Source: Acanthochromis polyacanthus
Lineage: Eukaryota > Chordata > Actinopteri > Pomacentridae
Length of the DNA stretch: 64,000 nucleotides
Reading direction: 5' to 3'
NCBI RefSeq assembly: GCF_021347895.1
Contig: NC_067117.1
Coordinates: 13,301,858-13,365,857, forward strand
The position numbers and the translations under genes are program-made. The notes below the pieces were generated by a model. That model was not told the DNA's origin, made no database searches, and worked only from the letters and a program-made list of their open reading frames with translations. This document shows, piece after piece, positions 52,330-64,000 of the stretch (positions are counted from its first letter, which is position 1; every line of letters starts with the position of its first letter).

Positions 52330-53250
52330 AATTTGTAGTAGGATCGCAATCACGTGATCGCAGCACTCCATCACTTTCCTTCTTGGTCAAATAGCCCTTG
52401 CACAGCCTGGATGTGTGTTTGGAGGCATTGTCCTGTTGAAAAATAAATGATGGTCCAATTAAATGCAAACTGGATGGGATGGCATGTCGCTGCAGGATGC
52501 TGTGGTAGCCATGCTAGTTCAGTTTGCCTTCAGTTTGGAATAAATTCCCAACAGTGTCACCAGCAAAGCACCCCCACACCATGACTCCTCCTCCTCCATG
52601 CTTCATGATGGGAACCATGCATGTAGAGACACAGCAGGTGGAACCAAAGATCTCAACTTTCTCATCAGACAAAAGCAAAAATTTCCACTGGTCTAATGGT
52701 CATTCTTTGTGTTTCTTGGTCCAAACTAATCTCTTCTGCTTGTTTTTTCTTGGTAGTGGTTTCTTAGCAGCTGTTTGACCATAAAGACCTGAGTGATCAG
52801 TCTCCTCTGAACAGTTGATGTAGAGATGTCTGCTACTAGAACTCTGAGTGGCATTTATCTGGGTTCGAATCTGAGGTGCTGTTAACTTGTGATTTCTGAG
52901 GCTGGAGACTCGGATGAACTTATCCTCAGCAGCAGAGGTGACTCTTGGTCTTCTTTTCCTGGGATGGTCCTCATGTGAGACAGTTTCATTGTAGCGCTTG
53001 ATGGATTTGTGACTGCACTTGAGGATACATTCAAAGTTTTTGCAATTTTCCGCTCACTGACCTTCAGGTTCTTAAAGTAATGATGGACTGTCGTTTCTCT
53101 TAACTTATCTGATTGATTCTTGCTATAATATGGATTTTAACAGTTGTCAAATAGGGCTGTCAACTGTGTACCAACCTGACTTCTGCACAACAAAACTGAT
53201 GGTCCCAACCCCATTAAGAAGGCAGGAAATTAACCTTGACAAGGCCCACA
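52330..53250 (-). pseudogene. Decayed Tc1-like transposase, minus strand
   Basis: Minus-strand pieces read VHHYFKNLKVSERKIAKTLN, then MKHGGGGVMVWGCFAG, then FIFQQDNASKHTS, in the order expected of a Tc1 transposase from DNA-binding to catalytic domain. Stops and frameshifts interrupt it, and the C-terminus with the last catalytic Glu is missing. It is a different and older lineage than the element at 50,286. Confidence 0.85.
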
Positions 53251-53930
53251 TTATGATTATTTTATGATTATATTATTTCATGCTATATATGAAATTCACA
53301 AAGGATCAATTCTAAACTCCTTTTGTTCTTTTTGAAAATAAAATTATTTTTGATAGTTTCTCATTTTGCCAGCTGCATATGGTCAAAATGAGAAACTGCT
53401 CTGAATCTTTTTGATGAGGGAAAAAATGTTTTTGAGGATCACAAAATTTGATTGAATTAGTCAGTCTATGTGGTGGCTGTGGTCAGAATAGTTTGGAAAG
53501 TCACGTTTGATTTTTTTGTTTATTAAAGGGGGAGGGATGCTAAATACTTAAGAAAGTGTCAGAATTATTTCATTTGTGTTGTTGTATTTTCACTGTGTGT
53601 CTTTTTGAAGACATTAAAAACTAACATTGACTTATATTTTTTTCTATTCTGTGTTTTTATATTCATATGTAAGCTGTGTGTTTTGTTGCAGCTCTTGTAA
53701 AACAGTGTTCTCAGGACATTCAGAGTTAAAGATGGAATCATCAGTTCTGTGTTTGATTTTTCTTTATTCTTCCTTCTGTTTATTGTAGTGAAGCTTCATA
53801 TTTATAGAACTGTGTCACGGTGGGAGCTGAGGCTTTGGAATGATTCTGGAAAATGTTCACAAATGTTCCCGTTTTACTAAAACTCACCAGAAACGGTTTC
53901 ATCAGGAAGACGTTTCCTCTTCTGTTGCCC
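53251..53930. other. Intergenic stretch before the NLR promoter
   Basis: AT-rich DNA without recognisable gene or repeat borders. Confidence 0.4.
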
Positions 53931-53939
53931 TGACAACAG

Positions 53940-53982
53940 TGACGTCACAGCCCTTCCTGTTCTCCAAGTTAGTTTCGTTTTG
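53940..53982 (+). promoter_or_regulatory. CRE and IRF-like sites in the NLR promoter
   Basis: A perfect CRE palindrome TGACGTCA lies at 53940-53947. AGTTTCGTTTTG at 53971-53982 contains the IRF core AANNGAAA on the minus strand and is one base off an ISRE. Both sit 40-80 bases before a consensus splice donor (54,021), which marks the first non-coding exon. Interferon response is an inference. Confidence 0.45.
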
Positions 53983-55664
53983 TGAGTGTTTGTGTCGCTG
54001 CTTCTTTTCTCCGTTTGAAGGTGAGTAAACGACACTTTTCACTGTGTCAAGCTGCTGTTAGTTTAGTTCTAGCAGCAGAAATGTGGCTCCACAGCTCTGC
54101 TAACATTCAGCTCCAGCTTTGACTGGACTCATCTGGCAGCAGGCAGCTCCGTGTTCGCTCCTTCCTGGACTCTATATTTACCCGTCCGAGGCTGAAATAT
54201 CTGAGAGCTGCAGTGAAATTTCCTTGTGACTGAAATGCTATCAGTGCATCAGAATTGCTTGATTTCATTTATGATGATTTGTTTGAAAGCTCACAGGATA
54301 ATTGCGAAACTAATATCGTTATTTTTTGCATAAAATCCACCTGCGGATAGCCACAGATATCAGACAAGCTGAAACATACAGGCTAATACAGCTCATCGGG
54401 GTCATCACTGATAATAGCTTATAATGATGATGTCAGGGCTAATTACACCCTTAACTGCAGAAACGTCTTTGGCCACAATCATAAGAAACATTAAGTTTGA
54501 CTGAGACAAACCTTTGCCATCTGTGTTTACATGTTATTACCAGATAACAGCAGCTGGAGATGGATAGCAACTGCGAGACATAAATTGCACGCTCAGTTTT
54601 TGTAAGGCGAACACTTTCTACCATGACACCTGCCTCTTATATCGTTTCACTAATTGCACATCCTGTGTTCCTTTCCTCCTGTCTTAGTTCCTCCCAGCAG
54701 AGAGGAGGTGAAGGAGGAGATGCATCTTCATCTCACGTTGTCAGTTTAAAGTGATGTCAGGTAAATATGAAGTGTATTACAGCTGCATCACCCGTCCAGT
54801 GGTAGTTTATTAGAATTACCACTGTGTATTATGATCTCTGTCAGATGAGCAGACCATTATTCATGATGAGTTCATCATTTTACTTAGAATTCAACACAGA
54901 TGATCATTTATTTTTATTTTGTATGTACCATTTATTTTGTTCATGACAACTTACAGTCTATATTTTCTTCAAACTTGTCAGAACATTCCCTGTCAGCTGG
55001 GATGTTCCCATCTGTAACCTAAATCCAAATATGTGAGCACTTATGATAATGTGGGAGTTTTGTTCTAATGCAAAACAACCTGTAGGCTCACAGTTATTCA
55101 GACGTTCTACTTCGATCAATTCACTGACGGAGCTCCATTCAGTCAGCAACATTCACCTCAATTTTATTTCATACGTTTTCTTTCTTCATTCTCAGCATCT
55201 ACATGGATCTTAAAGTACTTGTACTGACTGTACTTGTAGGGAAATAAAATGTCTCTGACTGGGAGGGTTGATTCAGGTTTCAGTAATACACAATAAATCT
55301 ACTGTTTCCGTGTCTGGTATGAGAACGATAAAGAGCTGATCTTTGATCCGTGCAGGTTCAGACTGGTTTGTGTTTTGAGGTGTTTGTTTCCTGCAGAGCT
55401 GAAGAAGGACGATCATCGAGCTCATGAGAGGAGCAGAAAGCTGTTTGACTGCAACAAGCTCAGTAAGTGTACCGCTAATTTGTGTTTGCCACCAACAAGC
55501 TGCTGTTTGTCTGCTGCCGTCGACATCAGTTGCTTTGTTTTTCATCTCTTTATTGAGAAACAGAATGAAATGTGCAGATATAGTCAGCTGCTGGTTTGAG
55601 ACTGAAGACTGATGACTGAAATTTGTGTGTTTGTGTCCTCAGGTGGCTGCAGGTTTTCGCCAAC
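53960..55664 (+). other. 5' untranslated exons of the NLR gene
   Basis: Candidate non-coding exons end at 54,020 (GTGAGT donor), span 54688-54760, span 55397-55462 (GTAAGT donor), and begin at 55,643. The last carries the start codon at 55,665. The transcription start is not defined by the sequence. Confidence 0.5.
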
Positions 55665-58600
55665 ATGGAAAGGTATCTCAGTCAGTTGAGCCTCACAGTT
55701 GTGTGTGAACTCTGGATGTAGTCCCAATAAAGCGAAATTAATGGTTAAGCTGTGTCCTGACAGCAGCTCCAGCAGGCGGCTACTTTGGACTCTGATTTAT
55801 GAGTTGGTGTTGATGTTGCTTGAACTTCCAGCTTTGTTGATTGATGTGTAGTTGCTTGTTTGGGCTGCAATTACTGAGTTACTGGTTTCCCCTCTGTCTA
55901 CTAGGATCCATCAGAACCCAGGACATCCAGAACCAGGACCAGAACCCAGCAGTGTGTCTATGACTAGTGATAGATCAAAGGGCGAAATCATTGACTTTAA
56001 AAAACAACACCCTGCTGGAAAGAAGTAAGATGCTGACACTTACGTGCATCCCCACAACAACACACAACATGACCACAAAGACACACAGCATGACCACAAA
56101 GAGAAGATTACCCTCTGCTGTACACAAGTAGGGCATGACTGTAGCTTTTCTTGTGGTCCTTCAGAGCTCATGCAAGAACTCTGGTCAGTTTCTGATCCAG
56201 TTGTAGAAACATGTAGAAACAGTTTGGACTCCGATTTATGAGTTGGTGGTGCTGCTTGAACTTCCAGCTGTGTTGATTGATGTGAAGTTGTTTGTTTGTG
56301 TTGCAATTACTGAGTTACTGCTTTCCTCTCTGTCTGCCAGGATCCATCAGAACCCAGGACATCCAGAACCAGGACCAAAACCCAGCAGTGTGTCTATGAC
56401 TAGTGATAGATCAAAGGGCGAAATCATTGACTTTAAAAAACAACACCCTGCTGGAAAGAAGTAAGATGCTGACACTTACGTGCATCCTCACAACAACACA
56501 CAACATGACCACAAAGACATACAACTAGCCTAGCCGCGCTAGACCCAGGTCTGAAGACGCAAGGGTCTAGGAACTCTCGACAGGGAGGGAGGCGGGCTAA
56601 AAGGTTGTCTTTCAAATCACTTTGCAGCAATTGGGTAGGTATACAACCAATCAGAGCAACGAATAGGCTGACGTAATTCCTAGAGCGCCGGAAATCAGAG
56701 GATGCGGGAGTTCGGTGAAGCCTTATTTATACAGTCAATGGGTGAAGCTCAAGTATATTACAGACATGTTAACAGAAAGATTATTCAGAGTCGGTGCTAA
56801 TGGAGCTCAACGACTGTTGTCGTTTTTGTTGTCGACCCTGGCAGAGAATTAAATTCGTTGCCGTGGGTTGTCTAGTGTGGCTAGGCTAGTTGTTCCCGGT
56901 TGTTTCTGTCAGAATCGTTGCGCCTCTGTCGTCACTTAGTTACGCCCGCCTTCTGACTCTACACTTCATGGTGATTCGTCGGCCAGTTTTAGGAGCATCC
57001 AACCTCGAGGCTTACCGAGGGTAACTAGACCCACCCTGGCAGAGAATTAAATTTGTTGCCGTGGGTTGTCTAGTGTGGCTAGGCTAACATACAACATGAA
57101 CTCAAAGAGAAGACTACCCTCTGCTGTACACAAGAAGGGCATGACTGTAGCTTTTCTTGTGATCCTTCAGAGCTCATGCAAGAACTCTGGTCAGTTTCTG
57201 ATCCTGTTGTAGAAACATGTGGAAACAGTTTGGACTCTGATTTATGAGTTGGTGTTGGTGTTGCTTGAACTTCCAGCTGTGTTGATTGCTGTGACATTGC
57301 TTGTTTGTGCTGCAATTACTGAGTTACTGGTTTCCTCTCTGTCTGCCAGGATCCATCAGAGCCCAGGACATCCAGGACCAGGACCAGAACCACAACCCAG
57401 CAGTGTGTCTATGACTAGTGATAGATCAAAGGGCGAAATCATTGACTTTAAAAAACACCACTCTGCTGGAAAGAAGTAAGATGCTGACACTTACGTGCAT
57501 CCTCATGACACACAACATAACCACAAAGACACACAACATGAACACAAAGAGAAGACTACCCTCTGCTGTACACAAATAAGACATGACTGTAGTTTTTCTT
57601 GTGATGCTTCAGAGCTCATGCAGGAACTCTGGTCAGTTTCTGATCCAGTTGCAGAAACATATGGACACAGTTTCTGGATGAAAATGAAGAGCTGGCCAGT
57701 TTTAGGAGGCATTTTATACACGAGGTCTGAAAAAGTGAAAAGCAGCTCAGTATGAAATGGAAACAAATGTTTACACATTAAAATCTGTAGAGTTAAATGG
57801 AAACTGTGACATGATAAAATCAATAAGAAAACTGTTTACTACATAAGTCAAAAATCCAAGTTTCTATTCAGAATGTGAACAAGTTCAATCTGCATATTAA
57901 ACTTCAATTATATCCAGTTTTTCTCAGTGTGCAGCTGTGACCTGGAATCTAAATCTGGGCTCATTTTTATCCTTTATGGCAATTAAAGTTTTAAATGTTT
58001 ACCGTATTTTCCTTCCAGTTGCTCAAGTTTTAGTTAATTCATTTGTTTCAAAAACCTCAATGGTCCAATTTATGCCGTTTAATATTTTGAAGGCATTGGA
58101 TTTTCTTATTTTTGTGCAAACATTTGTTGTTTTCTAACTTGGCTTCATACTTCAGTGCACTTCATATTCAAAGTCACAGCTGAATGAAAAATAAAGGTCA
58201 CCATGGACACTGGATATTTTACAACTCAGAGTGCCTTTTCTCCTAATTGTGTGGTTGCTCTGACTAAAACTAAACTAAACTGTAACGGAGTTTTGCTGCA
58301 GTGCAGTAGCTTAACATGTAGGCTGAATGAGTTTCTACAAACACATTTTAGTTCAGTGATCATTTGGGGAACTTCCAGACTTCAGAAAAGACTTTACTTT
58401 GAACCCAATCGGACTTCTGCAGACATCATTTTATCAAACTAGCTCTGAACGACGAGTGGAGCTGAAAGAACAGATTCTGTAACTGGCTGTTATTTCTGTA
58501 TTTGTGTAAACCACACAGTGGTTAGAGTCAGTTCAGAGGTACTGAGCTCTAACTGCTGATGTTGATCCACAGAGTGGACCAGCAGAATTCAGAGGTTCCC

Positions 58601-61600
58601 AGAGCTCAGTCTGTCCAGCAGCATGACCTGGACTCCATATTCATGGTGTGTACATGAACAACAAATTCTTCTCCATCTGTTGTGTTCATGCATCTCCATG
58701 CTGCTCTTTGTAGACCAGTGGACTGTCAGTGTGTCCAAAATGGATCTGATGTTTGGCTCCATGATTTCACTGTAATGGACTCATTCGGAGATTTCTCTGT
58801 TCCAGCTGCTGGAGAACAACATGATGACTTTTGTTAAGAAGGAACTGAAGAAGATGCAGAAGGTTCTGAGTCAAGATGACACAGAATGCTCAGAGAGTCA
58901 AAGGGAGGATGAGGAGGAGTTGGAGGGTAATGATGAAGAGCAGAGGAGCAGCAGAGAGATGTTTCAGAAGATCACAATGTTCTTGCTGAAGAAAATGAAG
59001 CAGGAGAATCTGGCTGACTGTTTGCAGAGCAGTAAGAGGATTTCTGTAAAGACTGAAGCTCCTGATCAATGGCACATTTACTAAAGTCTCCAAATATATT
59101 CACAAACTCATTCTTTAGGAGGATGAACTGTTGGAATATTTGCTGTCATTTATTCATTGATCTCATGTTGTTTTTCATTCAGAACTTGCTGCTGCAGCTT
59201 GCAGACGTGAACTTAAACGTGGCCTGAAGGAGACGTTCCAGAGAGTGTTTGAGGGCATCGCTAAAGCAGGACAGTCGACCCTCCTGAATGACATCTACAC
59301 GGAGCTGTACATCACAGAGGGAGGGACTGCAGAGGTCAATGATGAACATGAGGTCAGACAGATTGAAGCAGCATCCAGGAAAGCAGACAGAGCAGAAACT
59401 AGCATCAGTCCAGAAGACATCTTTAAAGGCTCACCTGGAAGAGACAGACCAATCAGAACAGTGATGACAAAGGGAGTGGCAGGCATCGGGAAAACAGTGT
59501 TAACACAGAAGGTGACTCTGGACTGGGCTGAAAACAAAAGCAACCAGGACATCTACTTCATGTTTCCATTGACTTTCAGAGAGCTGAATGTGCTGAAAGG
59601 GACAAAGTTGAGCTTGGTGGATCTTGTTCATCACTTCTTCAGTGAAACCAAAGCAGCAGGAATCTGCAGCTTTGAAGACTTCCAGGTTGTGTTGATCTTT
59701 GACGGTCTGGATGAGTGTCGCCTTCCTCTGGATTTCCACAACAATAAGATCCTGACTGATGTTACAGAGTCCACCTCAGTGGATGTGCTGCTGACAAACC
59801 TGATCAGAGGAAAGCTGCTTCCCTCTGCTCGCCTCTGGATAACCACACGACCTGCAGCAGCCAATCAGATCCCACCTGCCTGTGTGGACATAGTGACAGA
59901 GGTCAGAGGGTTCACTGACCCACAGAAGGAGGAGTACTTCAGGAAGAGATCTCAAGATCAGGAGCAGACCAGCAACATCATCTCCCACATCAAGGCATCA
60001 CGAAGCCTCCACATCATGTGTCACATCCCAGTGTTCTGCTGGATCACCGCTAAAGTTCTGGAGAAGCTGCTGGGAAGCAGACAGGCAGGAGAGTTGCCCA
60101 GAACTCTGACTGAGATGTACAGCCACTTCCTGGTGGTTCAGGCCAAAATCAAGAATGTCAAGTATGATGGAGGAACTGAAACAGATCCACACTGGAGTCC
60201 AGACAGCAGGAGGATGATTGAGTCTCTGGGAAAACTTGCTTTTCAGCAGCTGGAGAAAGGAAACCTGATCTTCTATGAGTCTGACCTGACAGAATGTGGC
60301 ATCAATATGGAAGCAGCCTCAGTGTACTCAGGAGTGTTCACACAGATCTTTAAAGAGGAGAGTGGGCTGTACCAGGACAAGGTGTTCTGCTTCGTCCATC
60401 TGAGCGTTCAGGAGTTTCTGGCTGCAGTCCACTGTTACACCAACAGGAACGAGAAGATTCTGGAGGACTTCCTGGGAAAAGAATGGAAAGACACGAACAG
60501 AGACACTCTGGATGTGTTCCTGAAGAGAGTCATGGAGAAATCTCTCAGAAGTACAAATGGTCACCTGGACCTGTTTGTTCGCTTCCTTCATGGCCTCTGT
60601 CTGGAGTCCAACCAGAGACTCTTACAAGGTCTGCTGGGTCGGACAGAGAGCAGTCCAGAAATGGTCCAGAGCATCATCAACAACCTGAAGAAGATGAACA
60701 GTGATGAAATGTCTCCAGACAGAAGCATCAACATCTTCCACTGTCTGATGGAGATGAAGGATCTCTCAGTACATCAGGAGATCCAAGAGTTCCTGCAGTC
60801 AGAGAACAGATCAAAGAAGGAACTCTCTGAGATCCACTGCTCAGCTCTGGCCTACATGCTGCAGATGTCAGAGGAGGTTCTGGATGAGTTGGACCTGGAC
60901 AAGTACAGAACATCATGGGACGGAAAACTGAGGCTGATTCCAGCTGTAAGGAACTGCAGAAAGGCTCGGTGAGTCCAGATGTGATGAACATGATCAGTCA
61001 GACTTGATCAGTAGTTCTGTTCTTCAGATGTTCTCAGAATCAGAATCAGAATCAGAATCACTTTATTCATCCCCGAAGGGAAATTCAGTCACTCACTAGA
61101 ACATTCTGGTTATTCTCAGTGTTCCACTTGTTTTTTTCAAACTTTACATGTCAGCTGTGTTTAGTCTCGGATGTTCAAACCTGAAAATGTGGATTTTTCA
61201 GTTGGTTGTGTTTCAAACTGTTAAATTAATGATCACAGTTTTTATTTCATTCTTTATAATTGTTCCGTCTGACAGTTTTTTCTTCCGAGTTTCTTCCTTT
61301 GGTGAAGGAGAAAACATGCAGATCTGCTGAGACACATGAAGAACTGTAGAGGTTCTTGTCCAGGTTTTATCACGGCATCACTTTATTACAACATGTTTCG
61401 TATTTGCAGACATAACGCACTGAAGTTATTACATAAGGAGCTTCCGAAAGCAGTTTTATGTAATCAGACATTCAACTTTCACCTGATTTTAATTTTTTCA
61501 CTCTTTCTTTGAGTTTAGAATATGATCAGAGTCATTTCTAAAGTCTGGGAGAATTGGTTTTATGGAATTATTGCTGTTGCTGTTTTGAATTTCTTTTTTA

Positions 61601-64000
61601 TTCATTTATTTGTTGTGATTTGTGATGTTTTTCTTTAATTGTTCTGTAATTTTTTTTCTAAGCGGTGTGTGTACATTCAGTTTGCAGTTTTAAAAAATAC
61701 CAAAAAGTTGTTTTTGAAAAATGCTGATAGATTAATAATTTTTATTTAAATTGAATTCTACATTGAGCTGAAGCAGCTGCTGTGGCCACCCATGAAAGTG
61801 ATGAGATCATATTGATGCTCTAACAGTGATTTGGTTTCTCAGGTAGAGAATAATCCTGATGTCAGTGAAGTGATTCACTTGTCCAACAGTTTCTCTTGAA
61901 AACTTGTTATCTTGGACATGAAGCTCTGTAAACTAGTGATCATGCAACAACTGATGCTGCAAAGTGTGTTGAATTGATTCATTGAGCATTTTATTGATTC
62001 TGAACTCAACTGTTCATTTTAAAGAGTGAAGTTGTGTTCCAGACTCCAGATTTTATATCATTCCTGATATTCGGTTCCTCTCAGGTGTTTTCTGTCTCGT
62101 TGCTGCAAACAAAAGTTATATCAGGAAATGCAGAGAGGTGTGAATATATCAGAGCAGAATGGTAAAAGCCAGACTGTTTCCAGAGATCTGATACACAGAA
62201 AGGTTAGAGTTAGCTACAAATCCTGATAATGTTGGAAATAATTCAACCTCAATGGTTTTTTCTTTGTGTTTGTACTGAACAAGTTTTTCAGAATCTACAA
62301 AAGTACATTGAGGGCAAAAGTTGATTCAATCGTCTATCATCACATCAGAATATTTAGTGGTTTGTATTTAATGATGTTCAGCTATGATGTTTTCCAGTGA
62401 TCAATTTGATTTATGTAGTGTTTGACAGCAGACTGTAAATGTTGAGTGATGGAGATGAATCTGACTGCAGCTTTTCAACAGCAGAGACATCATCATCTTT
62501 CAACTATCACTGTTCATACAATACTAATAACCAGTAAAGTCACAGTAAAAACAGTAGACAGAAAGTGTTCTTCTGATCCAGATGTTCTCCTGATAACTTT
62601 GTGGAGTCAGACGTGGGATCAGATCGCACTGACAGACTGTGGACGGTTTGGAAGCCTGAATGTAACTCCATCTTTTGTCTGTCATCTGTAGATTAAACAT
62701 TAACATTATATATATTTAGATATAATTATGACAGACTAAAAATGTGCAGGTGTGATTGAATGTCAAACAGGATGTGTCCAAATGTTCTGGTATCAAATGC
62801 ATGATGGAAATATAAAATGACCTTTTTCATAATAACATGTTTTGTCATTTATGTGTCATGCTAGACTTTCTCACTGTAAACTGTCAGAGAGTCACTGTGA
62901 AGTTGTGGCCTCAGCTCTGAAGTCCAACCCCTCCCATCTGACAGAACTGAACCTGAGCTGGAACAAGAACCTGCAGGATTCAGGAGTGAAGCATCTTTCT
63001 GCTGGACTGCAGAGCCCAAACTGTAAACTGGAGACTCTCAGGTCAGTTCTCTGACTGTTGATGTTTTTTAGACATCCAACCATCCAATATCTATACATCA
63101 CTTTATCCTCATTAGGGTCACAGGGGGGCTGGAGTCTATCCCAGCTGACTTGGGTGAAGGCAGAGGACACCTGGACAGGTCGCCAGTCTGTCACAGGGCT
63201 ACATATACAGACAAACAATCACACTCGCATTCACACCTATTTAGGTGTCAATTTAGAAAAATCAAGTTAACCTCCGTATATTTTTGGACTGTGGGAGGAA
63301 GCTGGAGTACCCACAGAGAACCCACGCATGCACAGGGAGAACATGCAAACTCCATGCAGAAAGATCCTGGGAAGGCCGGGGCACGAACCAGGGATCTTCT
63401 ACATGTGAAATTGCTAACCACCACGCCACTGTGCAGCCTCGGTTTTTCAATGTATTCAAGTCAAATCCTTCACTGAAGTGTGGAGTTTGTTGTTAATAAA
63501 TCTGGAGGATTTTCCTGAAAACATTGTAAAGATATTTGAGATTGTTGAAGTGTGAATAAATCCCCTGATCAGATGGTCACAGCGATCCAAGATGGAGGAC
63601 AGAATCCAGAGTCCTGCTGTCTGTCTGAATGTAAATCTGATGTGAAAGTGATGTGAGAAGAATTAAATACAGAAGAAGGTGATGGAATAAATGAAAGAAT
63701 AAAGAGATTTGATGTTTCTGTAATGAGAGAGTGGACTAAGGTCAGGAGATGTTATTGATGTGTGGACATGAATAGGTGGGTGAATGCTGTGCTGACATCT
63801 GGATGATGTGTGTAGAAGGATGACATGATGATGATCCACAGTAACAGAAGGACAAAGTCACTCTGCTGGTTTTAATGAAAAGCTCATTGACGAGGACAAA
63901 GTAATGTTGATCTGCACATTCAGACCCTGACCACATCTCATGGATCATCAATGATTTTATCTACATCGTTTATTCTTTATTCAGACTGGAGACCTGCAGT
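55665..64000 (+). CDS. NLRC3-like NOD-like receptor, 5' part
   Basis: The coding exons are 55665-55672 (within exon 55643-55672; Met-Glu), peptide exons 55905-56024, 56341-56460 and 57350-57475, then 58573-58645, 58806-59031, 59183-60968 and the LRR exon 62865-63041. A further exon starts at 63,985 and is cut by the window. All phases match; about 884 codons are visible. The big exon holds FISNA ([19 protein letters not shown]), then NACHT with Walker A GVAGIGKT and Walker [11 protein letters not shown], and winged-helix/HD parts up to [15 protein letters not shown]. The LRR exon has LTELNLSWN and [16 protein letters not shown]. This is a cytosolic pattern-sensor of the expanded fish NLR-C kind; the exact ligand is unknown. 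It looks intact. Confidence 0.93.
55905..57475 (+). repeat. Three tandem N-terminal peptide exons of the NLR gene
   Basis: Exons of 120, 120 and 126 bases each code about 40 residues with [16 protein letters not shown]. Their spacings are 436 and 1009, the latter 439 after removal of the inserted TIR element. Each starts and ends in phase 2, so any number keeps the frame. A fourth unit after 57,476 keeps the intron part only. Short repeated N-terminal exons are known for fish NLR-C groups. Confidence 0.9.
56526..57086. mobile_element. TIR element with 9-bp target duplication, second copy
   Basis: The ends are TAGCCTAGCCGCGCTAG and GTGTGGCTAGGCTA, with ACATACAAC at 56517-56525 and 57087-57095. 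The body matches the element at 44,797 in reverse orientation but lacks the helicase piece. Its right terminal segment is present twice (ending near 56,889 and at 57,086), so it is internally rearranged. Confidence 0.82.
57476..58572. other. NLR intron
   Basis: It begins with the intron part of a fourth peptide-exon unit up to about 57,680, then has unremarkable AT-rich sequence. No additional exon is seen. Confidence 0.5.
60969..62864. other. NLR intron with a LINE tail-like fragment
   Basis: A 1.9-kb intron between the NACHT exon and the first LRR exon. At 61,035-61,089 four CAGAAT repeats precede CACTTTATTCATCCCCGAAG, a string typical of fish LINE 3' ends. No other exon is recognised. Confidence 0.55.
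63073..63440 (+). repeat. Interspersed repeat, family A, in an NLR intron
   Basis: Longer copy of the repeat at 47,826, with CTCATTAGGGTCACAGGGGG, GAGAACATGCAAACTCCATG and a right end near GCCACTGTGCAGCC. Same orientation as the gene. The rest of the intron to 63,984 shows nothing further. Confidence 0.65.

Noticed and set aside
59295..60991. Several minus-strand frames of 64-87 codons
   Set aside because: They are antisense to the NACHT exon, which is clearly coding on the plus strand.

Overview
The window is eukaryotic and almost certainly from a percomorph-type teleost fish. It has AT-rich intergenic DNA, many small exons with GT/AG splice sites, tRNA-headed SINEs, Tc1/mariner elements, an intron-bearing linker histone, and a fish-type FISNA-NACHT NLR gene with tandem N-terminal peptide exons. 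No species can be named from the sequence alone.

Region 1 (about 1-28,915, minus strand) is a tandem array of four copies of a receptor-like gene. Each copy has a signal-peptide exon, a 27-base exon, two to four Ig-like domains of about 92-97 residues (one exon each), Ser/Thr-rich stalk exons, a transmembrane exon, and a tail split over very small exons. I could thread complete open models by splice phase for copy 2 (481 aa), copy 3 (574 aa) and copy 4 (412 aa). Copy 1 is cut by the window edge and carries many one-base indels. After removing the insertions and indels that differ between copies, the repeat unit is about 7.52-7.53 kb. Between and around the copies lie a 1.48-kb foldback element, a 1.38-kb insert built of about 460-bp repeats, a solo LTR next to the start of copy 4, and a scrambled relic copy at 28.9-29.5 kb.

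Region 2 (31.4-42.1 kb, minus strand) is a larger related gene of about 811 aa as modelled. It has the same signal-peptide style and Ig-like domain, plus two copies of a second Ig-like domain, a duplicated Ser/Thr-rich stalk, a membrane helix and a tail with a canonical ITIM (STYSLI) and two further YxxI/L motifs. Upstream of it are orphan membrane and tail exons of another family member (43.5-44.3 kb) and an Ig exon stub (47.2 kb). The family therefore looks like a cluster of immune-type cell-surface receptors, one of them likely inhibitory. Ligands and cell types cannot be read from the sequence.

Region 3 (44.5-53.3 kb, plus strand and mobile DNA) holds nested repeats, a short TIR element carrying a RecQ-like helicase fragment, a four-coding-exon linker histone gene of the oocyte H1M/H1.8 type (48,945-49,952), a structurally complete Tc1 element whose transposase has a changed first catalytic residue, and a decayed second Tc1-like copy on the other strand.

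Region 4 (53.9-64.0 kb, plus strand) is the 5' part of an NLRC3-like gene: promoter with CRE and IRF-like sites, non-coding exons, start codon at 55,665, three tandem peptide exons, a FISNA-NACHT exon and the first leucine-rich-repeat exons. It runs off the right edge. Regions 1, 2 and 4 together suggest an innate-immune, fast-duplicating part of the genome with the histone gene embedded in it.
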